DNA of 35,231 nt, from positions 1-35,231 of IMG/VR virus record IMGVR_UViG_3300043137_000334; one strand, written 5' to 3'. Shown here in pieces: positions 21,884 through 30,400 of the stretch (positions are counted from its first letter, which is position 1; the number at the start of each line of letters is the position of its first letter). The notes beneath the pieces were generated by a model, which saw only the letters and a program-made list of their open reading frames with translations, was not told the DNA's origin and made no database searches. The position numbers and the translations under genes are program-made. The DNA comes from a virus.

Positions 21884-22264
21884 TTAGATAATGGCCTCGT
21901 AACCGACGGCAGTGACCGTCACGGCAGAGAAGGATTTGTTCGAGCCCTTATCCGAAACCTTGGTCACCCAGCCCGAGAACGAAGTAGAAGGGCTGCTGGA
22001 GCCGTAGGCAGAAGCCGTGTTGACCGTCACGGAAAAAGACGAACCAAGCACCGGAACGCTCGCCGATTTCGCGATGAGGTCCACGGAAATCTGGGTCTTC
22101 CTATCGTCGCCCCTCCAGGTAACGGTCACGCCGTCTTCATTGACGATGGTGGCCTCGTTGTTGAACTCGCCGTCGTTGGTGTAACCTTGCACGATGGCGT
22201 TAGAGACGGTGGTACTTCCCACGCCATAGATGGCACTAACCCCCTGGACGATTGCGGCACACAT
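21884..22264 (-). CDS. Putative major tail tube protein, 126 aa
   Basis: This small beta-rich protein (VTVTWRGDDRKTQISVDLIA, SFSVTVNTASAYG) has alternating strands and few charged helices, as expected for tube proteins. It sits after the tail terminator candidate and before the assembly protein. The start ATG 22264 is preceded by CAATAGGTATACC. The tube identity is inferred from size, strand pattern and gene order. Confidence 0.6.
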   Translation of the reverse strand: MCAAIVQGVSAIYGVGSTTVSNAIVQGYTNDGEFNNEATIVNEDGVTVTWRGDDRKTQISVDLIAKSASVPVLGSSFSVTVNTASAYGSSSPSTSFSGWVTKVSDKGSNKSFSAVTVTAVGYEAII

Positions 22265-22291
22265 GGTATACCTATTGTTTCAGGGGTAAGG

Positions 22292-22729
22292 TTAAGCCTG
22301 CGGGTTTACAACCACTAGCACGTCGTAACCAAGGACCGAAGCCCAGGAGCGCTCGTTGACCCCTTCGTCCTCGGAGATAGGGGTGACGTCGTAGCAGGTG
22401 GCATCGCCCCCGGCTACGAACGCGGCCTTGATGGCAGACAGGTCCTGCATGGCTCCGGCGATCGCGGCAACCCGGGCACGATGCTCCGTCAATGTGGTAT
22501 CGTCGGCAGAGTCGAACATGGTAGCGCGGATGCTGCATGAGTAATTACCGAGGCCCTGGGGAATGTCGTTGGGCGTCCTAGCCGTATCGCATAGGACGAT
22601 GAGCTTGGGCAGGACATTGGTATCGGCCGAGTCGCCCCGGTAGATGGAGACGCCAGCCAGTTCGGTCTGGGCGGCGAGGTAGGTAGCCAGGACGGCTTCT
22701 ACGATATGACGTGCGGATTTGGTTCCCAT
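22292..22729 (-). CDS. Putative tail terminator/completion protein, 145 aa
   Basis: The N-terminal helix SARHIVEAVLATYLAAQTEL, then strands with VSIYRGDSADTNVLPKLIVL and a C-terminal strand VLGYDVLVVVNP, match the pattern of small tail-terminator or minor tail proteins. ATG 22729 follows TAACTTT. A 51-base in-frame extension upstream would overlap the neighbouring gene and is not favoured. Confidence 0.6.
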   Translation of the reverse strand: MGTKSARHIVEAVLATYLAAQTELAGVSIYRGDSADTNVLPKLIVLCDTARTPNDIPQGLGNYSCSIRATMFDSADDTTLTEHRARVAAIAGAMQDLSAIKAAFVAGGDATCYDVTPISEDEGVNERSWASVLGYDVLVVVNPQA

Positions 22730-22733
22730 AAAG

Positions 22734-23699
22734 TTATTTTCGGCGGTTGGCGTAGTATACCGTAGGGTTAGTGCGCTCAAGGATGGCTGCTTGCATCTGC
22801 TTGACGCGGTTACCGTAGACGATGTTCCGCGTGTCTGCGTCGTCTGCCACGGCGTTGATGTTGCCGATCAGGTTAGTGATTGTCATGGCAACATTCTGGC
22901 CAGAACGCACGGCGGAGAACTGACCCATTGAAGAGCGGTGAGCATCAACCCATGGAGCGTCGTATACGCCACGGTTATATGGTTTGCCGCGCTTGTTCAC
23001 TGGTAGAGGTACTAGACTCTGAGCCATCGCCCAGCCAGCCTTAACGCGCCCGACCTTGTACTGTCGTTCGGCGATGTAGGCTTCCAGCTGCATAGCCGTG
23101 CCGACCATGTACTGAGGCCCGCCGATAGGGGCTTTCTTAGGCCAGCGTCCGCCGACCTTGTTTTTGTACTTATCGTGGATGCTTCGCAGGTCGCTGGTAG
23201 GTCCTTCGAGAGGACGAACCGACCCATCTGCCCGGGCCTTGTTCAGGTAGTTGCTGGCCTTGGCAAAGGCACGACGAGGGTCTTGGTCCTGCATGATTTT
23301 GCGGAGGACCGGGGAAAGGCCTTTGATTTTATCCTCAGTCGGCTGGAGATGGATGAAGTCCATCCAGGACTTACCGCTTGGCCCGGTGCCCTTGACTGCC
23401 GCGATGATCTGACGAAGGAATACGGCCTTCCCCCTGACAGGCTGGTCCATGGGGATGAATATGCGCCTGATGTCGTTACCTGTCTTATTATCGCCTGCCT
23501 TCTTCGCACCAGGGGTTAGGCCACGGCCCCCGCCCTTAGGCATCGGGGGGGTGAAGGTCATGGCGTCACGGCACATCAGCCTGATCTGCTCGCGGGTAAT
23601 CATCTCGACATTCGTGCCCATCTCCTCGGCAAACAGCTTCATCGTAGCATTGAATTCCTCAAGGCTCTTAGGCTCGATGCGACTGTCTTTCTTGGCCAT
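22734..23699 (-). CDS. Putative head-tail connector/tail completion protein, 321 aa
   Basis: The start overlaps the upstream TAA (TAATG). The N-terminal helix (EEFNATMKLFAEEMG) is followed by TREQIRLMCRDAMTFTPPMP, which resembles the start of HK97-gp10-type tail completion proteins, but this product is about twice as long, with a basic middle (about 130-210). The C-terminal part contains RGVYDAPWVDAHRSSMGQFS. The family assignment is tentative. Confidence 0.55.
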   Translation of the reverse strand: MAKKDSRIEPKSLEEFNATMKLFAEEMGTNVEMITREQIRLMCRDAMTFTPPMPKGGGRGLTPGAKKAGDNKTGNDIRRIFIPMDQPVRGKAVFLRQIIAAVKGTGPSGKSWMDFIHLQPTEDKIKGLSPVLRKIMQDQDPRRAFAKASNYLNKARADGSVRPLEGPTSDLRSIHDKYKNKVGGRWPKKAPIGGPQYMVGTAMQLEAYIAERQYKVGRVKAGWAMAQSLVPLPVNKRGKPYNRGVYDAPWVDAHRSSMGQFSAVRSGQNVAMTITNLIGNINAVADDADTRNIVYGNRVKQMQAAILERTNPTVYYANRRK

Positions 23700-24073
23700 T
23701 ACTGGTTATCGTCGATGCACTGCAGCTCGATGACGGCGCTGGCCTGCTTGTAGGACTGGCCTTTGACCCGGAGGACCTGACCGTTGACCGTCAGTTTCTT
23801 CCCGGCGCCTAGGGCGGCAATAGGGACGCCCGAGGCCAAGGTGGCGACCTGACCCCCAACCCGACCGTCAGAAGCCGTCCAAGGGGCCGTAGCGGCGGCG
23901 AAACGCACCGTCCACATCTTCTGCTCGGTAAAGCCGCCAGCATCAAACTTGGGGGTGTCCATGGGGGTGGACAGGCCGACGAGGAACAGGTTGGCCCCGA
24001 CCGTGGCCGGGACGCCGATGTCTGCCAGGATGGATTGGAAGTCGGAGTTAAAGGTCGAACCGTAGAGGGACAT
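23699..24073 (-). CDS. Putative head-tail joining protein, 124 aa
   Basis: This is a small beta-rich protein with DFQSILADIGVPATVG near the N-terminus and a strand-rich end (KKLTVNGQVLRVKGQSY), the pattern of FII-like head-tail joining proteins. ATG 24073 is preceded by CACACCT, the same ten bases including ATG as before the coat gene. It is the first gene after the coat terminator. Confidence 0.58.
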   Translation of the reverse strand: MSLYGSTFNSDFQSILADIGVPATVGANLFLVGLSTPMDTPKFDAGGFTEQKMWTVRFAAATAPWTASDGRVGGQVATLASGVPIAALGAGKKLTVNGQVLRVKGQSYKQASAVIELQCIDDNQ

Positions 24074-24097
24074 AGGTGTGGGTAGGGATTTGGGGAT

Positions 24098-24124
24098 ACA
24101 AAAAAGCCCCCATTGCTGGGGGCT
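24098..24124 (-). terminator. Strong rho-independent terminator after the coat gene
   Basis: An 8-bp stem (24105-24112 with 24117-24124) with a four-base loop is followed on the minus strand by six T. It lies 21 bases past the coat stop, so most transcripts that supply coat protein would end here, with read-through feeding the tail genes. Confidence 0.88.
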
Positions 24125-24144
24125 GTTTCAGGACTCAGCCCCGA

Positions 24145-24999
24145 TTAGGGGTTATAGACCGAGGCGAGCGTGCCAGTCGTGATCGCCTTGTTCGCGCCGA
24201 ACATCAGTTCCATGGAACCGACGAGGTTTCGGGTGCTCTTGTCAGCCCAGACGTTGTAGTAGACCGAGATGCCGAGACCTTCGATCGGGACCACTTCGCG
24301 GACGAGGAAGTCGTTGCCGACGGAGTCGAGGTCCGGGGCAGCGGCGGCCATCGCCAGGGCTTCGCTGGAAACCGCGAAACCAGCCAGTTTAGTTTCCGAG
24401 GGGAAGAGGGAAGCGTAGAACACGCCACCGTCGAAGCCGTAGGCGCCAGCGGAGAGCGGGAGGGAGGTCGTGCTGGTCGGGATGAGCTGGGAGTAGATGC
24501 CCGGGTTCACGATGAGGGTCTTGCGACCGGCCTTGGAGACGCCAGCCCAGAGAGCCTTCAGCTGAGCGGAGCCAGGGGTGACGGCGGAGTCAGCGGCGGT
24601 GACCGTGGCGGCGCCGAAGTTGGCGACGGTGATCGGGGCGGTGGCGGCGGCCCAGATGGAGTCGGCCAGCTTGTCCATGTTGATCTTCAGAATCTTCTCG
24701 AGCTTGATGCCGTTCTGGATGTCGGCGTAGGAGAGACCGAAGGGCTGGTAGAGGTGGTTCAGGGAGACGGCGGTGGCACCGAGGGTGCTGTCGCCGATGA
24801 CGTTGAACGCGGTCGGGTTGGTCAGCGTGGTGCTGCCAGCGGTGGAGAGAGCCACCTGGACGACGTCCTTCGGGCGCTTCACGTCCGAGGAGAAGTCGGA
24901 GGCGAAGTTGCCGAGGGCCGCGAGGCGGTTCGAGAGGGAGGTGAGGCTGAGCTCGGCGACGGTATCGACGATCAGAGCGCTGTTGATGGTGTTAGCCAT
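24145..24999 (-). CDS. Major capsid (coat) protein, 284 aa
   Basis: The position after portal, protease and scaffold, the length, and segments such as KLEKILKINMDKLADSIWAA, TLIVNPGIYSQLIPT and FAVSSEALAMAAAAPD identify a HK97-fold-type coat protein. It has a low share of charged residues and codes for the most abundant virion part. ATG 24999 follows CACACCT with no Shine-Dalgarno sequence, which is notable for a very highly made protein. The terminator at 24098-24124 follows. Confidence 0.85.
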   Translation of the reverse strand: MANTINSALIVDTVAELSLTSLSNRLAALGNFASDFSSDVKRPKDVVQVALSTAGSTTLTNPTAFNVIGDSTLGATAVSLNHLYQPFGLSYADIQNGIKLEKILKINMDKLADSIWAAATAPITVANFGAATVTAADSAVTPGSAQLKALWAGVSKAGRKTLIVNPGIYSQLIPTSTTSLPLSAGAYGFDGGVFYASLFPSETKLAGFAVSSEALAMAAAAPDLDSVGNDFLVREVVPIEGLGISVYYNVWADKSTRNLVGSMELMFGANKAITTGTLASVYNP

Positions 25000-25030
25000 A
25001 GGTGTGTATTAGTGGGTGAGGGGTGAGAAA

Positions 25031-25432
25031 TTATTTGCCAGCGAAGAGGACGGCCTTGTGCTTCTTAAGGAAGGCACGGCGCTCAGGACCGGCAGGCATC
25101 GCGGCGTACTGCTCGGCGATGGAACCGACGGCGGCGGCGGCGACCGGGGCGGCGACAGGCTCGACACCAGAGGCGGCGAGGATGTTGGCGGCCTCGACGG
25201 AGGCGGTGGCCTTGGAGGCTTCGAGCTCGACGATCTTGGCGTTGGCCTCGGCGAGAGCGGCTTCCAGTTCCTGAACCTTCTGGTCCTTGGCGGCGGCTTC
25301 GACCTTAACCTGGTCGAGTTCGGCGGAGACGTTGACGACGGACGCTTCGACGGTCTTGCGCAGATCGTCGCGTTCGGCGGTGAGGGAGACGACAGCGGCC
25401 TCGGCGGCCTTGAAGCGTTCTTCGATGGTCAT
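25031..25432 (-). CDS. Capsid scaffold-like protein, 133 aa
   Basis: Almost the whole first 80 residues are a coiled coil (TERFK-type start, then LTAERDDLRKTVEASV and QKVQELEAALAEANAKIVEL). An alanine/proline linker and a basic C-terminal helix (ERRAFLKKHKAVLFAG) follow; scaffolds bind coat protein through such a helix. It lies between protease and coat. ATG 25432 is preceded by CGCAATAGTAT, the same leader as the gpW-like gene. Confidence 0.78.
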   Translation of the reverse strand: MTIEERFKAAEAAVVSLTAERDDLRKTVEASVVNVSAELDQVKVEAAAKDQKVQELEAALAEANAKIVELEASKATASVEAANILAASGVEPVAAPVAAAAVGSIAEQYAAMPAGPERRAFLKKHKAVLFAGK

Positions 25433-25455
25433 ATACTATTGCGAGTCGGGTAAGG

Positions 25456-26259
25456 TTAGGCGACCTGCTCGAAAGCCGCGAGGGCTTCGGCGAAGGACGA
25501 GGCCAGCCCGGTGACGAGGTTCTTTGCGGCGGCTTCTCGGCCGGTGAAGACTTGGCCTTCCATGTCCTCACGGCGGGCGAGCGAACGCTTGCGCAGCACG
25601 GTATCCTTGAACTCCTCGTGCATGGCTTCGACGGTCTTCTGCTCCATGTCGCGCATTTCGTCGGTGTAGCCTTCGCCGGCGATGTTCGGGGCCTTGTACT
25701 TGCCAGCACGGAAGACCTCGACCTTGAGCCCCATGTTCTTGAACGCCTCGTCATAGGACTCGTCCACGCTGATAACGCCAATCGAGCCCACCATAGCAGA
25801 GGGGCTGGCGATGACGTAGTCAGTCTGGCTGGATGTGTAATATGCCCCGGAGGCCATGAGCTTCTTGGCGTAGGACATCGTCGGCAGTGGGATGCTGGCA
25901 ATCTTATCGGCGAGTTCGGGCGTGCCGACCACGGTGCCGCCAGGGGAATCGACCTCAAAGGCGATGCGCTTGACAGCAGGGTTGGCGAGCATCTCGTCGA
26001 TGGCGTCGCCGACTTCTGTCATATCCATGGCCCCAGTGAGTTTCTCGAACTTGGTCAGGCCGACACCGAGGAAACCCTGGAGCGGGATGACCGCCGTTCC
26101 GCCCTGCGTGACGTAGGGCTTGGCGACAGGGTTGAAGAACATATCGAGCACGCCGTCCACGACGCCGTACTTCTCGGCGTACTTCATGTGGTTGGCGGCT
26201 TTGATAGGGTCGCAAAGCATAGGCTCGCGGCCCGAGAGGCCGTTGATAAGGCACTTCAT
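25456..26259 (-). CDS. S49 (SppA-like) prohead protease, 267 aa
   Basis: Peptidase S49 signatures are present: FEVDSPGGTV (102-110), the nucleophile Ser near 137 in MASGAYYTSS, MVGSIGV (157-162), and the general-base Lys near 189 in AGKYKAP. These enzymes cleave scaffold and other head proteins during capsid maturation, as lambda C does. The N-terminal extension of 50 residues is usual. ATG 26259 overlaps the portal stop (ATGA). Confidence 0.92.
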   Translation of the reverse strand: MKCLINGLSGREPMLCDPIKAANHMKYAEKYGVVDGVLDMFFNPVAKPYVTQGGTAVIPLQGFLGVGLTKFEKLTGAMDMTEVGDAIDEMLANPAVKRIAFEVDSPGGTVVGTPELADKIASIPLPTMSYAKKLMASGAYYTSSQTDYVIASPSAMVGSIGVISVDESYDEAFKNMGLKVEVFRAGKYKAPNIAGEGYTDEMRDMEQKTVEAMHEEFKDTVLRKRSLARREDMEGQVFTGREAAAKNLVTGLASSFAEALAAFEQVA

Positions 26260-27728
26260 TTGGTAGAGGGTTCGGGGGGGGGAGGGAGGTCGAGATTTTC
26301 GGCGACAGCGTCTGGCGTTTGGCTAGACGTCTGACCCTGCTGCAGCCAGTTGAACTGCGACTGATAAAGCATCCAAAGCGGGAGGTTGCGCTCCTTGGCC
26401 TTCTGGATGCGCTTCTCGGCTTCGACCGCGAGTTGCTCGAGCGTCTCGTCGTACGTCTCGCCCTTCTTGCCGAGGATGGCCTGCGAGGTGGTGAGACCCA
26501 TCTGCAGGTCGGCACGGTCCTGGGCGGCTTCGCGGCCTGCGTCCACGGTGACGTCGCGGGGCGTGATCCACGTCTTGCGGTTGAAGTCCGGGTCGTCTGG
26601 CACCTTGCCCTTGGCGATGGCGTCCGCGATGACGTAGTCGTACACGCGGTCGAGGCTGTCGATGATGATGCTCTGCCACTTGTTAGCCCATCGTGACACG
26701 CGGCCAGCGACTAGGCGGACCGAGGAACCACCAAGGACTCCTGGCGTGACCTGGTACTCGTAAGGCAGGAGGCGGACGATGTCGCGCTCGATGGCTGTCA
26801 TCATCCCGATCCACGCTTGAGAGGGGCGGGTCTGCGTCAGCTGAGAGAGGTCCTCGTTGGTATCGACGACGAGCATCTTGCCTCCCATCTGACTGGCCAT
26901 CTTCTCGCAGGAATTGTAGTCGCCGGAGAACTTGGATGCCGGGTCGTCTTGCAAAACGCCGCCCTGCTTCTTCAGGATTAAAGTATGGTCCGCCCCATCG
27001 CGGGCTGCGCGAACCTCGAGGGAGAACACTTCGAGGTGATCACGGACCGAGTTGAGGCTAGACTGCAGCACTGGGTACCCACGCACGGCAGAGGGGCGCT
27101 CGAACTCCATCACCTGCAGCATGGACTGCGTCGGGACGTAGCGGTCCTTCTTCTCGCCGTCGGTGTAGACGTTCCAGCCAGTAATCTCGCCGTAGGTTCC
27201 GAGGTAGGCGCCGTCCACGTTGTTCGGGTCGAACTTGTCGGACGGAGAGCCGACGCGGTGGCTTTCGAGGACTTGGATTTTCGGGACGCCGGTCTTCGGG
27301 TCGTTGGTAAGGATGCCAAAACTATCACCATCTACCAGAGCACCCGACATCCACATGGCCTGAATCTGGCCGAGGTTGTAGCGGTTCGTGAGGTCACAAC
27401 GGACGGACCAGTCGCGGAAGTACTTCTGATGGGCGACGGCAACCTTCGGGTCCTTCGCCTTGGACTGCACCATGAGGCCGTCACCGATGGAGATGAGCAC
27501 GGCCTCGTCGATGCACTGCTTATAGATCGGGCTGTTGCGGACCGCCCAGCGGGACGTGCCGACCATGGACAGCCGCGTGCCGGACGTGACCTCCTTGCGC
27601 TGGTCGCTCACCGCGCCGATGAACAGCATACGCCGACCGCCCGACTGGGTCGTGCTGGCGAACTGCGAGTAGGAAGCGGTCGCTCCCTTCTTCTGTGCCT
27701 TGGTCGATGGGTTGGTTTTCTTACGCAT
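26256..27728 (-). CDS. Portal protein, lambda-B type, 490 aa
   Basis: This forms the dodecameric DNA entry ring at one capsid vertex. Visible family features include RWAVRNSPIYKQCIDEAVL near residue 60, LVDGDSFGIL near 132, a middle VLQSSLNSVRDHLEVFSLEV, and the C-terminal TWITPRDVTVDAGREAAQDR. The length suits the lambda-B portal family. The start overlaps the upstream stop as TGATG at 27728. The C-terminus is glutamine/proline-rich. Confidence 0.92.
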   Translation of the reverse strand: MRKKTNPSTKAQKKGATASYSQFASTTQSGGRRMLFIGAVSDQRKEVTSGTRLSMVGTSRWAVRNSPIYKQCIDEAVLISIGDGLMVQSKAKDPKVAVAHQKYFRDWSVRCDLTNRYNLGQIQAMWMSGALVDGDSFGILTNDPKTGVPKIQVLESHRVGSPSDKFDPNNVDGAYLGTYGEITGWNVYTDGEKKDRYVPTQSMLQVMEFERPSAVRGYPVLQSSLNSVRDHLEVFSLEVRAARDGADHTLILKKQGGVLQDDPASKFSGDYNSCEKMASQMGGKMLVVDTNEDLSQLTQTRPSQAWIGMMTAIERDIVRLLPYEYQVTPGVLGGSSVRLVAGRVSRWANKWQSIIIDSLDRVYDYVIADAIAKGKVPDDPDFNRKTWITPRDVTVDAGREAAQDRADLQMGLTTSQAILGKKGETYDETLEQLAVEAEKRIQKAKERNLPLWMLYQSQFNWLQQGQTSSQTPDAVAENLDLPPPPEPSTK

Positions 27729-27976
27729 CAGAGGTCAACCCGCATATCCCAGTTAATCTGAACGGAGGTATGAGCACCGCCGTATTTCTTCGGGTCGATG
27801 CGGGACAAAGCGTAGTTGATCTCTTGCAGGCGCTGCGCGGGAGGCATCCCGAACTGCTTGTTCACACTCGTTCCGGAGTCAGAGTAGGACGTGACGGCTT
27901 TGCCAAGGTCGCCATAGGCGTCCTGCCTGTATTGCAGGAGGATGTCTTCGGGTACGCCTACGTAGATGCCGAGCAT
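27728..27976 (-). CDS. gpW-like head-tail joining protein, 82 aa
   Basis: It lies between large terminase and portal, the place of lambda gpW, with the same small size. The sequence has LLQYRQDAYGDLGKAVTSYS and QRLQEINYALSRIDPKKY, which fits short helices around a small sheet. gpW-like proteins plug the portal after packaging. ATG 27976 follows the TerL stop, with leader CGCAATAGTAT. Confidence 0.72.
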   Translation of the reverse strand: MLGIYVGVPEDILLQYRQDAYGDLGKAVTSYSDSGTSVNKQFGMPPAQRLQEINYALSRIDPKKYGGAHTSVQINWDMRVDL

Positions 27977-27979
27977 ATA

Positions 27980-29812
27980 CTATTGCGGGCTTTGTAAGGT
28001 TTGGGTCTCGTCCCGACCGAGCAGACCCCAGCGGGCCGCGATGAGCATCCCGAGAAGCTCGCAGTCGAACGCATGGTTATCGCGGACGCCCTGCCTCCGC
28101 TTCCAGATGGCCTTGCCAGCTTCCTTTACGCGGACCTCACTGTTCAATTGTTCCACGTAGGAGGGGTCGGCATCCCGCGCATAGGAGAAGACCTTTCTCG
28201 CCTTCATGCCCGCGAAGAGGTCCTTGCCGCTCAGATTCGACCACACCACCAAGGCCGTCGGCGTACGCACGCCAGGGACATGGATGGCGGTCGGCGTGTT
28301 GTAGAACCGCCGCACCGTGTCGCCCGACTTCGTCTTGATGTTGAAGTACTCCTGGCCAGAACCCTTGGCGCAGTACCAGCCACGGATCGCGCACTGCTTG
28401 TAGACCTCCTGCGTGGACTTGCCGTCGCCGGAGTCCACCATGACGAGCTGAGGGTGCACGCCGTGCTTGGCCGCCAGAGCGTCCAGCCCGCTCCAGTCCG
28501 TCAGGCCGTCGGTGCTGTTGACCTTGCCGAAGTGGACCAAGCGGCTGTGCCCGGTGCGAGCCCACTGCCGCACCACCGTCCAGAAGTGGTCGCCTTGGCA
28601 GTCAACTTGCAGGGTCTGGAACTTGACCGAACTGTCCGGCGCGTCGGCCTTGTCCACGATCTGGCCGCGAGGCCCGATGTAGCAGACCGCGTCCCAAGGG
28701 TCGGCCATGGCGTAGTCGGACGACTCAAGGCTCACCACCATCGAGCCCTGGTCATCCGCCCAAGGGAGCGCGAGGTACTGCTGCTTAAACAGGATACGCG
28801 GGGTCTGGTCGCCGATGACGTCAGCCACCTCCTTCGCCTTGATCATGTCCACGGCCAGCGAGCCCCAGCTCGTCGATGCCAATGCGTTGACGTGGAGCCC
28901 GACGTACCCGGCCTTCTCAGCCTTGGCCGTAGGCTCGAACCCGGCGCCACGCTCGACCTCGTTGCAGATGCTCCGCACCTCGTCGTTATCCTCGAAACGA
29001 TCGCGGCACTTGGAGCACTCGTAGGTCGTCCCCTTCTGCACGGCCTCAAGGTCCCAGCCGTCCGTCATCTTCGCCCCCTCTGGGAACCTAATGTAGTCCC
29101 ACAAAAACGGCTGCCGATGGCGGCACGCCTCGTTGGGGCAGACGAACATCCACTCCCGCTGGTCGGTCATCAGATAGAACTTCCAGAACTCCGCCCCCTG
29201 TCCTTCGACGTTCCCGGGCTGGCTCTCGTAGATCGCCTTGCTCGCGAACGCCGCCGCCTTCAGTCGGCTGAGGCTCATGGCGATGGCGCCGTTCGGCCAC
29301 TGCCAGCACTCCGAGCCGAACACGTAGCGGACGTGCAGGGACTGCAGGTGCTTCTCCGTCGAGGCCGAGCGGTTATGAATCAGCGAGCCGTCCGCGAACC
29401 GCAACGTGCCAGACTTGTCGTTGTCGTCCGCGCTCATCTGCGCCCGGATGTCCGGCACCTGGTCGAACAGCGGCCGCAGCTCGTTAAGCGTGAACCCCTT
29501 CGCCTTGTCCTGCGAGTCGAGGTAGATGGCCATCGACGCCCGACGGTTCGCCATCAGGTACGCCGCGTTCAGCTTCAGCGTCAGCGTCTTCCCGCAACCG
29601 ATGGCCCACGGCATGAACATCCGCGACGTCGTCGGCTGGTTGAAGATGCGGATGGCCTCCGCGATCCACGGCCAGCGCTTCGGATTGTACCCGCCGTCGA
29701 ACACGCCCGCAGGAATCTTCTTCACGTTCTCCTTCAGGTACGCGACAGGGTCCGACAACGCCGACGGCCTGACCACCGCCAAGCCCTCCTGGAAAAGTTC
29801 CTCGGCGTTCAC
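27980..29812 (-). CDS. Terminase large subunit, GpA type, 610 aa
   Basis: This is the packaging ATPase and nuclease. Walker A is PWAIGCGKT (about 68-76). A zinc ribbon has CPNEAC (225-230) and CSKC (266-269), typical of GpA. Nuclease acids are VDCQGDHFW (Asp404), VMVDSGDGKS (Asp460) and RDNHAFDCE (Asp578, Asp583). In Walker B the usual Asp-Glu is Ser-Glu (VRYVFGSECWQWP, Glu168). The start is GTG 29812, overlapping the small-subunit stop as GTGA. The type suggests cos-like packaging as in lambda; the cleavage site itself was not found. Confidence 0.93.
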   Translation of the reverse strand: MNAEELFQEGLAVVRPSALSDPVAYLKENVKKIPAGVFDGGYNPKRWPWIAEAIRIFNQPTTSRMFMPWAIGCGKTLTLKLNAAYLMANRRASMAIYLDSQDKAKGFTLNELRPLFDQVPDIRAQMSADDNDKSGTLRFADGSLIHNRSASTEKHLQSLHVRYVFGSECWQWPNGAIAMSLSRLKAAAFASKAIYESQPGNVEGQGAEFWKFYLMTDQREWMFVCPNEACRHRQPFLWDYIRFPEGAKMTDGWDLEAVQKGTTYECSKCRDRFEDNDEVRSICNEVERGAGFEPTAKAEKAGYVGLHVNALASTSWGSLAVDMIKAKEVADVIGDQTPRILFKQQYLALPWADDQGSMVVSLESSDYAMADPWDAVCYIGPRGQIVDKADAPDSSVKFQTLQVDCQGDHFWTVVRQWARTGHSRLVHFGKVNSTDGLTDWSGLDALAAKHGVHPQLVMVDSGDGKSTQEVYKQCAIRGWYCAKGSGQEYFNIKTKSGDTVRRFYNTPTAIHVPGVRTPTALVVWSNLSGKDLFAGMKARKVFSYARDADPSYVEQLNSEVRVKEAGKAIWKRRQGVRDNHAFDCELLGMLIAARWGLLGRDETQTLQSPQ

Positions 29813-30312
29813 GGCTTGGGCTCCTCGAAGACTCCGGCCACGCGCGCCACTTTCTCCCGCGTCTCCCTCGCCCATTCGGTCAGCACGCCGATGGCCTTGA
29901 TCGGGTCCTTCGGGTTGCAGTTCTCGCCACACTCCGAGCCAAGCGCATCCATCCGCTCGACGATGAGACCAGCCAGACGCAACATCGCCTCACGCGCTTC
30001 CACCGCCTTGATGTGCTCCCGGGCGAACACGCTCCTACGCTCGGCCTCTTCCCGCAGGGCGACCGCTTGCTTCAACGACTGGTTGTACGTGACCTGAGCG
30101 TACCGAGCCTCCGCATCACCGGCACGGAGCAGCCGTTCGTACTTCTCACGCGATAGCACGACCAGGCGCTCATGCTTCTCGATCGTCTGCTCGAAGCTCG
30201 CGTCGGGAATTCCCTCCACGTCCAAAGGCGGCCTTTCTTTCTTCGGTCGCCCCGGCTTGCGCGGTTCAGCCGAACCAGAATCTTCGGTTTTTTGATGGTT
30301 TTCAAAATCCAT
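29809..30312 (-). CDS. Putative terminase small subunit with AT-hook-like tail, 167 aa
   Basis: It lies directly upstream of and overlaps the large subunit. The N-terminal segment PRKPGRPKKERPP contains a GRP core flanked by basic residues, like an AT-hook, which would bind the minor groove at the packaging site. A long helical region follows (EKHERLVVLSREKYERLLRA to REAMLRLAGLIVERMD). No classic small-terminase HTH is evident. ATG 30312 follows a T-rich leader. Role by position and DNA-binding motif. Confidence 0.7.
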   Translation of the reverse strand: MDFENHQKTEDSGSAEPRKPGRPKKERPPLDVEGIPDASFEQTIEKHERLVVLSREKYERLLRAGDAEARYAQVTYNQSLKQAVALREEAERRSVFAREHIKAVEAREAMLRLAGLIVERMDALGSECGENCNPKDPIKAIGVLTEWARETREKVARVAGVFEEPKP

Positions 30313-30314
30313 GT

Positions 30315-30348
30315 TTAAAAAAACAAAGGGGTGGCCAGCCACGCGGCC
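30315..30348 (-). terminator. Possible terminator/leader hairpin before the terminase genes
   Basis: GTGGCCAGCCAC (30331-30342) can fold into a short hairpin and is followed on the minus strand by CCCC, TTTG and seven T (30323-30317). It sits between the HTH gene stop (30401) and the small-terminase ATG (30312). If it works, it attenuates transcription into the virion genes; the hairpin is short, so confidence is low. Confidence 0.35.
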
Positions 30349-30400
30349 TTAGGGGGGGTGCCTAAAAGATTCCTTTTGGCCCTGTTTCCACGGTGTGCGC

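Noticed and set aside
21344-22264. Programmed frameshift between tail tube and assembly genes (G-GT style)
   Set aside because: The assembly gene is a complete frame and the next gene begins within its last codons, so there is no second frame to shift into.
24076-25026. 316-aa plus-strand frame opposite the coat gene
   Set aside because: Composition is dominated by Gly, Asp, Val and Glu, as expected for a reverse frame of an alanine/serine-rich gene. The coat gene explains the region.
28001-30097. 698-aa open frame on the plus strand opposite the terminase genes
   Set aside because: High GC leaves few stops in this frame. The minus-strand TerL and TerS have clear motifs, while the plus product is Arg/His/Leu-rich with no domain.
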